Assembly: GCA_946886065.1 (NCBI GenBank)
Contig: CAMPHU010000011.1
Coordinates: 1 to 41,805, forward strand
Reading direction: 5' to 3'
DNA from: an uncultured Massilia sp.
Lineage (GTDB): Bacteria; Pseudomonadota; Gammaproteobacteria; Burkholderiales; Burkholderiaceae
Length of the DNA stretch: 41,805 nucleotides
Position numbers and translations under genes: made by a program. Below are positions 8,846 to 16,184 of the stretch, one piece after another. The notes beneath the pieces are model-generated. The model searched no databases. It was given only the letters and a program-made list of their open reading frames with translations, and had not been told where the DNA came from. The first letter of the stretch is position 1; each line of letters starts with the position of its first letter.

Positions 8846-8905
8846 ACCGAATGTCGGGTCGCACTTCTTCGGTGAAGGCGAAATAATTTGCTCGACCCAT
8901 TCGGT
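8846..8905 (+). promoter_or_regulatory. Large imperfect inverted repeat in the leader of the 8923 gene
   Basis: ACCGAAT-GTC-GGGTCG (8846-8861) pairs with CGACCC-ATTCGGT (8893-8905), giving 13 bp interrupted only by a three-base bulge. Inside is a small CTTC/GAAG hairpin. The structure ends eight bases before the GGAGG of the next gene, so it may control translation or be a binding site. It overlaps an AT-rich AAATAATTT. Confidence 0.5.
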
Positions 8906-8922
8906 GCCTGAAGGAGGCGTTC

Positions 8923-9474
8923 GTGTTCTCCGAAGAAGCTCTTAGTAAGTTAGCTTTCTGGAACATCTCCTTGGAGGAAATTAAACTCTATTTCGAAATA
9001 GCCGCATATGCCTTGGGCAGTGTTTTTATCTTGCTAAAACTGATCGATGGCAGCATCGATGCGACGATGGAAGTGTCTCTCGAACTTGAGCGCGAGGAAG
9101 TCAAGGATTGCCCTGAATCGGATTTCCTGGCGATCAAGCTTGGCCTGAAGCGTGCGGATCGTGGGCGGCTGAAACTGCAAGAGATCGTACTCGTACTGAG
9201 CGACGCGTCGGGCAAGAATCCGGAAAAAGTGACGATAATTGATAAAGCCGTAGAGCAAGAGCTAGCCCCAATGCCTCCGGGACGGAACATGGCAAAATGG
9301 ATGTATCTCCCACCGAAGGAGGGCACTCAACTCGGCTATTTTTACCAGGCCGAGCGGGGAGTGCCGATACTTGTCGAAGTCACGATTGAGGCGACCCGAA
9401 CAGGATTTGGGGGGCGGCATCGACCGCAATGGCGTGCATCCGCCGTCTCTTTGCCGAATAGTATGGGTTCTTAA
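8923..9474 (+). CDS. Hypothetical single-pass membrane protein, 183 aa
   Basis: The GTG start has a strong GGAGG five bases upstream. One membrane helix lies at about residues 22-42 (KLYFEIAAYALGSVFILLKL). The remaining ~140 residues are a soluble, beta-rich domain (MEVSLELEREEV, KLQEIVLVLSD, VPILVEVTIEAT) that could be Ig-like. Base composition and codon use are clearly less GC-rich than in all neighbours (many TTG, AAA, GAA and TCT codons), suggesting recent transfer. It is flanked upstream by a long inverted repeat and downstream by hairpins. No family recognised. Confidence 0.75.
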   Translation: MFSEEALSKLAFWNISLEEIKLYFEIAAYALGSVFILLKLIDGSIDATMEVSLELEREEVKDCPESDFLAIKLGLKRADRGRLKLQEIVLVLSDASGKNPEKVTIIDKAVEQELAPMPPGRNMAKWMYLPPKEGTQLGYFYQAERGVPILVEVTIEATRTGFGGRHRPQWRASAVSLPNSMGS

Positions 9475-9506
9475 TCGTATAAAAGACGATGACGAGAACA
9501 CACTTG

Positions 9507-9525
9507 GCGCTATAAGCGATAGCGC
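9507..9525 (+). other. Inverted repeat in the leader of the 36-aa gene
   Basis: A perfect 7-bp repeat GCGCTAT/ATAGCGC with an AAGCG spacer. No T-run follows. It could be an operator or an RNA hairpin; the centre overlaps a TATAAG that may serve as a -10. Confidence 0.4.
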
Positions 9526-9561
9526 GCGCGCATCGACAAAGACAGGAGTAAGCTGGTGCGA

Positions 9562-9582
9562 CCAACCGGATTCCCCGGTTGG
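9562..9582 (+). terminator. Terminator-like hairpin between the 8923 gene and the 36-aa gene
   Basis: An 8-bp stem CCAACCGG/CCGGTTGG with an ATTCC loop is followed by AGTTTCCTTTTC. It can be the intrinsic terminator of the 8923 gene or an attenuator in the leader of the small gene at 9613; the broken T-tract makes it only moderately strong. Confidence 0.5.
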
Positions 9583-9586
9583 AGTT

Positions 9587-9606
9587 TCCTTTTCTCGACG
9601 AAAGGA
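9587..9606 (+). promoter_or_regulatory. Hairpin that would hide the ribosome site of the 36-aa gene
   Basis: TCCTTT (9587-9592) is exactly complementary to AAAGGA (9601-9606), the ribosome-binding site of the ATG at 9613. The 8-base loop makes an on/off translation switch possible, in competition with the upstream hairpin at 9562-9582. Confidence 0.4.
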
Positions 9607-9612
9607 TGCGCC

Positions 9613-9723
9613 ATGAAAATTCCTGAACATCTCCGGGTTCCCGCCATCGTGTTCGCGCTGCAAGCAGCGCTGCTGGCCGGCGCTTCGCTGATCTTCCTGG
9701 TCCTGCGCCCGTCGGGCGTCTAA
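9613..9723 (+). CDS. 36-residue single-pass membrane peptide
   Basis: The frame from ATG 9613 to TAA 9721-9723 encodes MKIPEHLRVPAIV followed by a hydrophobic stretch, ending LRPSGV. AAGGA lies six bases upstream. Residues ~9-31 are one hydrophobic helix, with charged residues only at the ends, which is typical of small inner-membrane proteins and of some type I toxins. The leader carries three possible hairpins, one covering the ribosome site. It converges on the FHA gene (end 9739) with 15 bases between. No family recognised; the evidence is the start signal, the clean helix and the leader. Confidence 0.55.
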   Translation: MKIPEHLRVPAIVFALQAALLAGASLIFLVLRPSGV

Positions 9724-9738
9724 GTCCAGGCCGATCGC

Positions 9739-11202
9739 TCAGGCGTTGTGGAGGGATGCCGCGACGTGGCCCCGGCGGTCGCCGGGGCTGCGGCGGCTTA
9801 TGCGTGCCTCAGGATAGGCTTCGGCTGTAAATCGCAGCCGCCGGTCCGGACCGCCCAGTCCCGCTATCGCGGTTCCGGGCGAGAGCGGCGTTTCGCTGCC
9901 GCTCGCACGGTCGAGGTGCCAAAAGCCGCCGTCCCGATGGAAGAGCAGCGGCAGGGAAGCAGTCGACGGCGCGACCGAAGGGGCCACATCCGGCGCCATC
10001 AGGTAGAAACATTCGGCTTGCGCACCAGCATCGGCCCGCTGCAGCAGCAGCGCATGCGGCAGCACGGCCGTCACTTCCAGGCTCACGATCCCCTTGATGC
10101 TGGCCGTCAGCTCGATGCGCATGCCGGGACGCAGCGGAACAGGCGTGTGCTTGCCCGGCCAGACCCCATCGACCAGCAGGCCGTAGCGCGACACGTCCTC
10201 GATCTCGAAGCCGACCCGGCCGCGGCGGATCACTGCGTGGCGGCCCGAAATGCGGCGCGTGAGGCCGTCGTGCTCGGCGCCGGCATCGCTATGGTAGGAC
10301 AACAGCAAGTCCGCTTCCGGCTCGATCGCTTCGAAGCGTCCCAGCACGCATTCGTCCAGCGCGAACAGGCGCACATGGCGCTGGGTGGCGGCATCGGCTT
10401 CGTCATGGACCAGGCAGGCGCTGCTCGCCGGGCACGGATGCGGATCCCGGGCGGCCGGCAGGTCGATCTCGATCAGGTCTTCGTCCCAGGCGATGGTGGA
10501 AAAGCCGAGGTCGACCTTGCCCGCCTGGGCCTCCAGGTTCACTTGTGCGATCGAGGCATTGCGCGCGCTGACGTCGATGTCGACCCGTCCGCCGCCGGGC
10601 GCATGGACGCGGGCGATGCCGGCGTCGTCGGCCGTCACGCGCACGTTCTTGTGGGTGGCCAGGAAGGCCTGGTGGATCTCGCCCAGGCTGGCGTCCTGGC
10701 GCGGCACCAGGATCACCGGCGAGCAGGTCCAGGTACGGGCCGCATCCGGCGCCTGCGGGTGGCGGCTGTGCAGCTCGACGTCGATGCGGTACTGGCCGTG
10801 CTCCAGCCCGCGCGAGGAGAATTCCAGGAACAGCGGGCGCCACTCGCCGCGCGAGGTGCGCTGGAAGACATCGCTTTCGCCGCCATGCAGGCGCAGCGCC
10901 GAGCGGACCAGCATGCGCACTTCGGGAGCGCAGTCCATGGGCATGCCGCGCAGTTCCAGGCGGATCGCCTGGCGGCCGCCGGCCGCGCGCGGATCGAAGC
11001 CGCTGATGTGAAGTTGCGGGCGCTGCAGGGCAGGCGTGGCGCGCTCGGCCCCGGGCGCCGGCTGCCGGCTGCGCGCGGCCGTGATCGCGTCGTCGCTGGA
11101 CGGCAGCGCGGCAGGCTGCGCATGCCCGTGCGCGCACGCCGGCGCGCCGGGCAGGACCCAGACGGTGCAGTGTGGATGCTCGGGATTGCGGCAGCGGTTC
11201 AT
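9739..11202 (-). CDS. FHA-domain protein with N-terminal Cys/His motif, 487 aa
   Basis: The start is taken as the ATG at 11202; a TTG six codons upstream is possible. Neither has a clear ribosome site. The N-terminus MNRCRNPEHPHC...CAHGH looks like a small zinc-binding element. A beta-rich region follows (~65-270), then an FHA domain at about 280-375: CVLGRF, SGRHAVI, FEIEDVSRYGLLVDG, which keeps the Gly-Arg, Ser-x-Arg-His and Gly-x-x-(V)-(D)-G positions that bind phosphothreonine. The C-terminal ~100 residues are unassigned. It lies downstream of the PP2C gene on the same strand (112 bases to the PP2C stop). Expected role: reading phosphothreonine made by one of the kinases encoded nearby. 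Confidence 0.8.
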   Translation of the reverse strand: MNRCRNPEHPHCTVWVLPGAPACAHGHAQPAALPSSDDAITAARSRQPAPGAERATPALQRPQLHISGFDPRAAGGRQAIRLELRGMPMDCAPEVRMLVRSALRLHGGESDVFQRTSRGEWRPLFLEFSSRGLEHGQYRIDVELHSRHPQAPDAARTWTCSPVILVPRQDASLGEIHQAFLATHKNVRVTADDAGIARVHAPGGGRVDIDVSARNASIAQVNLEAQAGKVDLGFSTIAWDEDLIEIDLPAARDPHPCPASSACLVHDEADAATQRHVRLFALDECVLGRFEAIEPEADLLLSYHSDAGAEHDGLTRRISGRHAVIRRGRVGFEIEDVSRYGLLVDGVWPGKHTPVPLRPGMRIELTASIKGIVSLEVTAVLPHALLLQRADAGAQAECFYLMAPDVAPSVAPSTASLPLLFHRDGGFWHLDRASGSETPLSPGTAIAGLGGPDRRLRFTAEAYPEARISRRSPGDRRGHVAASLHNA

Positions 11203-11314
11203 GGATGAGTTGGCAGGCAAACGATCAGTCGGCAGTATGCGGCAAGCTTACGCCGTTTCGAGGGCCGGCGGCGCGCCGGATTCATTGATTAATAACATTA
11301 TTTTCGTATTGTAA

Positions 11315-12277
11315 CTATTCGGCTTCGGGCAGCGCCGTCTCGTCGGCATGGCGCGGCAGCGGCCGGACCACCAGCGCAGTGAGGTTATCGGGATGCAGGC
11401 CGGCCGGGGGATCGTGCTCCATGGCCCCGAACAGGCGCCCGGCCATGCACGCGGCGTCAGGACAGCCTTCGAGGAGCCGCGGCCAGCCGCGCACGAAGGC
11501 GTCCGGCTGCGTGCAGGACCAGAAGCCGTCGGTCGCCAGCAGGTAGGCGCCGTCGCGGCGCAAGCGCAGGATGCGGCGGTCTGGCAGGCTACCCAGCCAG
11601 GATGGCAGGTTCAGCGGCGTCAGCGGGTACAGGGAATCGGAGAGCCTGGTGTGGTCGGCAAAGGTATTGCCCAGGAGGAAAGCCTGGGAGATCTGGGGCG
11701 CATGCTGGCCATGTACCTGCCGCCACCAGCCGGCTTCGTCCAGCTTGCCGGCCATGGCGGCCGCCGTGGCCGGAACATGGTCGACCGTGAGCGGGCGCGC
11801 CTGGCCGGACGCCAGTTCATAGAGGCGTGAATCGCCCACGTGGTAGAGCAGGGGATCGCCGTCCGCCGGCAATTCCAGCAGGGTGAGCGTGGTGCCGGGC
11901 CGGGCGACGCCTGCCTGTTCGCCGAAGCGGCGCTGGAGGCCGGCATGCAGGGCGTCCAGGTGGTGTGCCAGTTCCTCCAGCGTGGCGCAGGGCGGCACCG
12001 CCAGCAGGCCCGTCGCGACCGCTTCCGCGGCCTCGCGCCCGTGGCCGTGCCCGCCCATCCCATCCAGGACCGCGACCCGTCCGTGCCCCTGCGGCCAGGC
12101 GGCCAGGGTAAGGCGGTGTGGCGCCTGGTCCAGCAGGTGGCAGGCGCGGCCGTCGAAGTCGATGACGACGAAGTTGTCCTGGTTCTCGGGGCGGATGACG
12201 GGGCCGCAGCCGCTGCGGCTGGCGACGGCGACATCGTAACAAGGGCCGAAGCGGAAATCGGAGAGGGCTGGCTGCAT
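11315..12277 (-). CDS. PP2C-family Ser/Thr protein phosphatase, 320 aa
   Basis: PP2C motifs appear in order: RPENQDN (Asp34), LDGMGGHGHG (Asp72-Gly73), PGTTLTLL, YHVGDSRLY, LLATDGFW and HPDNLTALVV. All metal-binding aspartates are present, so it should be active with Mn/Mg. Soluble, no membrane helix. The start is ATG 12277; a GTG at 12298 is an alternative, and neither has a strong ribosome site. It precedes the FHA gene on the same strand. It is the only phosphatase in a window with two Ser/Thr kinases, so I infer that it reverses their phosphorylation, as PstP does for PknA/PknB in actinobacteria. Confidence 0.92.
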   Translation of the reverse strand: MQPALSDFRFGPCYDVAVASRSGCGPVIRPENQDNFVVIDFDGRACHLLDQAPHRLTLAAWPQGHGRVAVLDGMGGHGHGREAAEAVATGLLAVPPCATLEELAHHLDALHAGLQRRFGEQAGVARPGTTLTLLELPADGDPLLYHVGDSRLYELASGQARPLTVDHVPATAAAMAGKLDEAGWWRQVHGQHAPQISQAFLLGNTFADHTRLSDSLYPLTPLNLPSWLGSLPDRRILRLRRDGAYLLATDGFWSCTQPDAFVRGWPRLLEGCPDAACMAGRLFGAMEHDPPAGLHPDNLTALVVRPLPRHADETALPEAE

Positions 12278-12339
12278 GGGCAAGGTGGTCGAATTCACCT
12301 TGCTACTTTACTACGGAGCGCCCCGGGTCAAAGCGCCGA

Positions 12340-13602
12340 TTAGATGGGGTGTTTGCGGTTGCCCGTGGCGAGCACCAGGGCATTGACCACCACGCAGGCC
12401 CCGGCCGCCGCCAGCGCCGTGCGCACGCCCCAGGCGTCGGCGACCCGGCCCCAGAACAGGCTGCCGGCCACGTAGCCCGCGGACATCACGAACAAGTAGA
12501 TCGACAGGGTGCGCGCCCGCACCTCGGCCGGGAAGGACAGCTGGGCCGCCGCGTTGAGCGTGGAGACCGTGGCCGACCAGGCCATGCCGCCGCAGACGAT
12601 CAGCGGCATCAGCAGCGCCAGCGAACGGGTGAAGGGCAGGGCGATCAGCATGCCGCCGTAGACCAGCAAGGCGCCGGCCAGCACGCCGGTCTTGTCGACC
12701 CGGGCCCGCACCTGGGGCAGGAAAAAGGCGGCGACGACCGCGCCGCCGCCCAGGCAGCCCATCAGGGTGCCGTAGACGCCGGACCTCATGTGCAGCACGT
12801 CGCGCACGAAGACGGGCAGCAGGCTGGCGAAGGCGATGGTGGAGAAGAACACCGAGCACACGTTGCGCAGGATGCGGCGGTAGCGTCCGCAGCCGATGGC
12901 GCAGCGCATGCCATGGCGGAGGCGCTCGCGGAAGTCCTCGCGCGCCGCGGCCTGCGGGGCGCGCTCGCGCCACCACAGCCAGTAGACGGCCAGCAGGCCG
13001 GCGAAGGACAGGGCGTTGGCCAGGAACAGTGCGCCGGCCCCGATCCAGCCGAACAGCAAGCCGCCCAGCGCCGGGCCGATCACCGCCGACAGGTTATACG
13101 ACAGGTTGTTGAGGGTGGCTGCGGCCTCCACTTCGTCCGGTTCGACCAGCCCGGACAGGGCGGCCTGCCAGGCCGGCCAGATGAAGGCCGTGCCGATCCC
13201 GAGGCAGAAGGTGATCGCCAGGACCGGCAGGCTGGAGATCTGTCCCGACCAGACCAGCAGGGCCATGGCGCCGGCACAGCAGGCCATGTAGAGATTACAG
13301 AAAAACAGGAACTTGGGCCGGTGCACGGCATCCGCCACCACGCCGGCGAACAGGGCGAACAGGAAGATCGGGACGTAGGCCGCGGTCTGCACCAGCGAGG
13401 TGATCGCCGCCGACTTCGACAGCGAGGCCACCAGCCAGGCCGAGGCAAAGGTCTGGATCCAGGTGCCGAGATTCGAGACCAGGTTGGCCAGCCAGATGCT
13501 GCGGTAGCGCGGATGGCGCAGCGGACGCGTCAGCGGCACCTTGCGGCGCGGCGTCGCGGGCGCGGCGGCGGGGCTGGGAGAGCTCAGGCTGGCGTGGGAC
13601 AT
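12340..13602 (-). CDS. MFS transporter, EntS/MFS_3-like, 420 aa
   Basis: About twelve hydrophobic helices, with the MFS loop VVADAVHRPK between helices 2 and 3 and a conserved GPALGGLLFGWIG segment in helix 5. The wording (LIWLANLVSNLGTWIQTFASAWLV at the start, AAATLNNLSYNLSAVIGPALGG) is typical of the enterobactin-exporter-like MFS_3 group. The start is ATG 13602; the longer frame would need a TTG. A good sigma-70 promoter lies so close that the mRNA would have only ~3 leader bases. It separates the PP2C and SH3 genes of the signalling cluster and appears unrelated to them. Substrate unknown. Confidence 0.88.
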   Translation of the reverse strand: MSHASLSSPSPAAAPATPRRKVPLTRPLRHPRYRSIWLANLVSNLGTWIQTFASAWLVASLSKSAAITSLVQTAAYVPIFLFALFAGVVADAVHRPKFLFFCNLYMACCAGAMALLVWSGQISSLPVLAITFCLGIGTAFIWPAWQAALSGLVEPDEVEAAATLNNLSYNLSAVIGPALGGLLFGWIGAGALFLANALSFAGLLAVYWLWWRERAPQAAAREDFRERLRHGMRCAIGCGRYRRILRNVCSVFFSTIAFASLLPVFVRDVLHMRSGVYGTLMGCLGGGAVVAAFFLPQVRARVDKTGVLAGALLVYGGMLIALPFTRSLALLMPLIVCGGMAWSATVSTLNAAAQLSFPAEVRARTLSIYLFVMSAGYVAGSLFWGRVADAWGVRTALAAAGACVVVNALVLATGNRKHPI

Positions 13603-13611
13603 GATCCGGAC

Positions 13612-13641
13612 AGTGTAGGCATGCTCAGGCGCAACGGTCAA
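13612..13641 (-). promoter_or_regulatory. Sigma-70-type promoter of the MFS gene
   Basis: Read on the - strand: TTGACC (13641-13636), 18 bases, TACACT (13617-13612). The predicted start near 13605 leaves about three bases before the ATG at 13602, so the transcript may be leaderless. Confidence 0.5.
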
Positions 13642-13670
13642 TTAAATTGCCATGCGGCAACTCAAAACTG

Positions 13671-13679
13671 TGGTATGTT
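13671..13679 (+). promoter_or_regulatory. Candidate extended -10 for the GNAT gene
   Basis: TGGTATGTT fits TGnTATAAT in its key positions; no good -35 at the usual distance. Start near 13686 would give a ~28-base leader. It faces away from the MFS promoter. Confidence 0.4.
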
Positions 13680-13713
13680 GGCGGCTCCAGCACATGCTGA
13701 CCAAAAACAGACC

Positions 13714-14181
13714 ATGGAAATCCGACCGCTTGTCACCGCCGACATCCCGGCCGTGTCCGCGCTATTGCGCGAACTGGCGAAGGAGTACATCGTGCACGAG
13801 TCGCCTCCCGAAGGCGCCTCCAACTTCCTCGCAGAGAACGACGAGATGGGGGTACGGGGTTTCCTGGCGCGCGGGCACGTGTATCACGTGGCGGTGGTCG
13901 AGGGCCAGCTGGCAGGGTTCGTTGCCGTGCGCGACCGCAGCCACCTGTTCCACCTGTTCGTCGGCAAGCGCTGGCACCGGCGCGGCATTGCGCGCAGCCT
14001 GTGGGAAGCGGCGCGCGATGTGGCCCTGGCCAATGGCGGCGAAGGCACGTTTACGGTCAACTCCTCCAACTATGCGGTGCCCGTGTACGAGGCCTTCGGT
14101 TTCGTGCGCGTCGGCCCGACGCAGTGCGCCAAGGGCTTGTACTACAACCCGATGCGCTATCCGGCGCCCGACGAGGTCTAG
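13714..14181 (+). CDS. GNAT-family N-acetyltransferase, 155 aa
   Basis: A single GNAT domain: MEIRPLVTADIPAVSALL at the start, the central strand FHLFVGKRWHRRGIARSLWEAA with the acetyl-CoA-binding R/Q-x-x-G-x-A/G pattern (RRGIAR), and the C-terminal NSSNYAVPVYEAFGFVRVGP typical of the family. The start is ATG 13714; no strong ribosome site. Acceptor substrate unknown. It lies head to head with the MFS gene and its stop is three bases from the stop of the convergent SH3 gene. Confidence 0.88.
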   Translation: MEIRPLVTADIPAVSALLRELAKEYIVHESPPEGASNFLAENDEMGVRGFLARGHVYHVAVVEGQLAGFVAVRDRSHLFHLFVGKRWHRRGIARSLWEAARDVALANGGEGTFTVNSSNYAVPVYEAFGFVRVGPTQCAKGLYYNPMRYPAPDEV

Positions 14182-14184
14182 GGC

Positions 14185-14643
14185 CTAGCCGTGCTCGTCC
14201 GCGCGGCGCAGCCACAGGCTGCTCGCCCAGCCCTGCCATGACTTGCCGTCGACGTCGGCGCGCACCTGCCACCAGTCTCCTTCGCGCCGCCCTGTCGCCA
14301 TGACACGGCTGCCTGCGGGCAGCACCGCCAGGCGGGGCGCATCGGTGCCGGTCGCCGCACGCAGGTTGAGCGCATCGTGGGTGACGTAGCGCGCCCCGGC
14401 CAGTGGCGCGGCTTGCGGCGCCGTTTCGGCCATTCCGGACGTTTGGGCCATTCGGGTCGTTTCGGAGGCGGCCGGGCCGCCGGCCATCATATACAGCGAA
14501 GTGCCCAGCACCGCCGTCCCGGCGGCCAGCGCGCCGGCCGCACGCAGGTTGGGGCGGCGCCACCAGGCGCGCGGCGTCAGGTAGGCGCAGGCCCAGAGCG
14601 AGAGCAGCAGGCCGGCGCCGAAGGCAAGCAACACGGTGGCCAT
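14185..14643 (-). CDS. Membrane-anchored SH3-domain protein, 152 aa
   Basis: Two hydrophobic stretches near the N-terminus (residues ~2-20 and ~35-52) are followed by a linker and a bacterial SH3 domain at ~90-148 (HDALNLRAATGTDAPRLAVL, GDWWQVRADVDGKSWQGWASSLWL). In bacteria this fold often binds peptidoglycan or proteins in the periplasm. The ATG is eight bases after the stop of the preceding FhaA-like gene, with TGAGG upstream, so it is the last gene of the kinase-SEDS-FHA operon. A cell-wall-binding role fits the SEDS neighbour; this is inference. Confidence 0.78.
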   Translation of the reverse strand: MATVLLAFGAGLLLSLWACAYLTPRAWWRRPNLRAAGALAAGTAVLGTSLYMMAGGPAASETTRMAQTSGMAETAPQAAPLAGARYVTHDALNLRAATGTDAPRLAVLPAGSRVMATGRREGDWWQVRADVDGKSWQGWASSLWLRRADEHG

Positions 14644-14651
14644 GGCGCGCC

Positions 14652-16184
14652 TCAGGCGTCGAAGCGCAGCACGTAGTGCCCGGCGACCAGGTGGTGGCCA
14701 GGCGGGATCAGGTAGGGCTGCTGTTCGGTCGCGGCGTCGATCTGGGCGACGGGGCGCAACTGCTCGTCCAGGTGGTACAGGGCCTGGGTGCTGGACAACC
14801 TGGCCACCCGCAGGCCGTCGGCGCCGGCTTCCCAGCTGAACGCATTGCGCGACAGGCCGAGCCGGTCGGCGCTGCCGGCGGCCCCTTCGGCCTGGCGCAG
14901 GAACTGCGGCGTGTCCAGCACGCGCAGCGCCGCCAGCGAGGGCATGCCGCGCCCGAAGGTCAGGCGCGTGCCTGGCAGCGCCTGCTGTACCGGCCCGTGG
15001 GGCAGCACCAGCAGCGCCGCGTAGCGTTCGGCCAGCACGCCCGGCGTGCCCAGGAGGCGGATGTCCGCATTGTCCAGCGGCGCGAAGTTCGAGGGCACGG
15101 CGATGCGCTGCCGTCCAGCCGAGGTGATGGCATGCAGCTCGTCGGCCTCGTCGACGGCGAATCGGATCAGGTTGTCCTTGCCCGGTGCGCTTGGGAGCAA
15201 TTGCTGGTTCAGGCCGACTTCCAAGGCCTGGGCGCCTGTGTCGCGGTAGCGGCTCAGGCGCGGCAGCGCCAGGGCGGCCAGGGTGACGCGGTGGCGCGCG
15301 ACCGGGGCATAGGTGGCGTCCGCCTCGGCCTGGACGTGCGCGGGACCGGCGGCGGCGACCGGCATGGCGGTCATGTCGGCCTGGGCCGGCAGGCTGCGCG
15401 CCTTCCAGACCGCCGGCGCGCGCTGGGGCGGAGCGCTCGGGACAGCGGCGGCCCGGGCCGGCGCGGCGGCGCTGCGGCTGATCTTGAGGAGCAGGCGCGC
15501 ACCGGTATTGCCCTTGCCGCGCAGGACGTAATAGCCGTTGGCGGCGTCGAAGCCGCACTCCAGCGCGTCCTTGGGGCGCACCTGCACCTCGACCGGCGCG
15601 CCCGGTTCGTCCTGCACCAGCAGCAGTCCGCCCTCGGGCCCGAAGGGCCACCCGGGCACGGCGTAGGTGGCGCCGGCTTCGTCCATGCCGACCAGGGTCA
15701 GGCGCTGGTTCGGATAGATCGCGCACACGGGCCGCCAGATGGCGCTGTCGGTCGAGGCGCTGACGGTGTACAGCACCTGTTCGCCCGGCGCCGGCAGGTA
15801 GACCGCGTGGCCGAACTTGACCTTGACTTCGCCGGGCGCCACGCCGTCCGTCCCGACCACGTGGTAGCGCACCTCGTCGCCGTTCAGCAGGTCGGCGAAA
15901 TCCTTCTGGTGCAAGGCCGCCAGCGCCTGCGCCAGGTCGCGCACGCGCGCGCCGCGGGTCAGGTGGCGGTCGTCGTCGACCTCGTCCCGCGGCAGCATCA
16001 GGGTCACGTGCGAGAAGCAGCGCGTGGCAGCCCGCCCGCGCAGCTCGCGCGGGCTGCGCTCCAGCAGGTCGCGCAGCAGCGGGCGGCGCGCAAACAGCGC
16101 CAGGCCCGGCGCCTGCCACAGGGCGTCGGCGTTGAACACATCGCCGACCTTGGCTAGGACTTCGTGTTGGACATAGACCGGCAT
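14652..16184 (-). CDS. FhaA-like protein: DUF3662-type N-terminus and divergent FHA C-terminus, 510 aa
   Basis: The ATG at 16184 has GAGGAG seven bases upstream; the gene overlaps the SEDS gene by 31 bases. Residues ~1-145 (SHVTLMLPRDEVDDDRHLT, then a long helix, then EVRYHVVGTDGVAPGEVKV) follow the pattern of the FhaA N-terminal domain of actinobacteria (DUF3662). A Pro/Ala linker lies at ~235-300. The last ~130 residues (LTFGRGMPSLAALRVLD, LGLSRNAFSWE, VARLSSTQALYHLD, LVAGHYVLRF) have the spacing of an FHA domain with SRNA in place of SRRHA and SSTQALYHLD for STNGTYVNG. I am fairly sure of the FHA-like end and less sure of the N-terminal match. No membrane helix. Inferred role: phosphothreonine adaptor for the adjoining kinase and SEDS protein. 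Confidence 0.6.
   Translation of the reverse strand: MPVYVQHEVLAKVGDVFNADALWQAPGLALFARRPLLRDLLERSPRELRGRAATRCFSHVTLMLPRDEVDDDRHLTRGARVRDLAQALAALHQKDFADLLNGDEVRYHVVGTDGVAPGEVKVKFGHAVYLPAPGEQVLYTVSASTDSAIWRPVCAIYPNQRLTLVGMDEAGATYAVPGWPFGPEGGLLLVQDEPGAPVEVQVRPKDALECGFDAANGYYVLRGKGNTGARLLLKISRSAAAPARAAAVPSAPPQRAPAVWKARSLPAQADMTAMPVAAAGPAHVQAEADATYAPVARHRVTLAALALPRLSRYRDTGAQALEVGLNQQLLPSAPGKDNLIRFAVDEADELHAITSAGRQRIAVPSNFAPLDNADIRLLGTPGVLAERYAALLVLPHGPVQQALPGTRLTFGRGMPSLAALRVLDTPQFLRQAEGAAGSADRLGLSRNAFSWEAGADGLRVARLSSTQALYHLDEQLRPVAQIDAATEQQPYLIPPGHHLVAGHYVLRFDA

Noticed and set aside
12349..14181. Long 610-codon open frame on the + strand
   Set aside because: Only its last 155 codons (from 13714) are the GNAT gene. 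The rest lies antisense to the MFS gene and reads like GC-rich shadow protein (Gln/Arg/Gly/His-rich).
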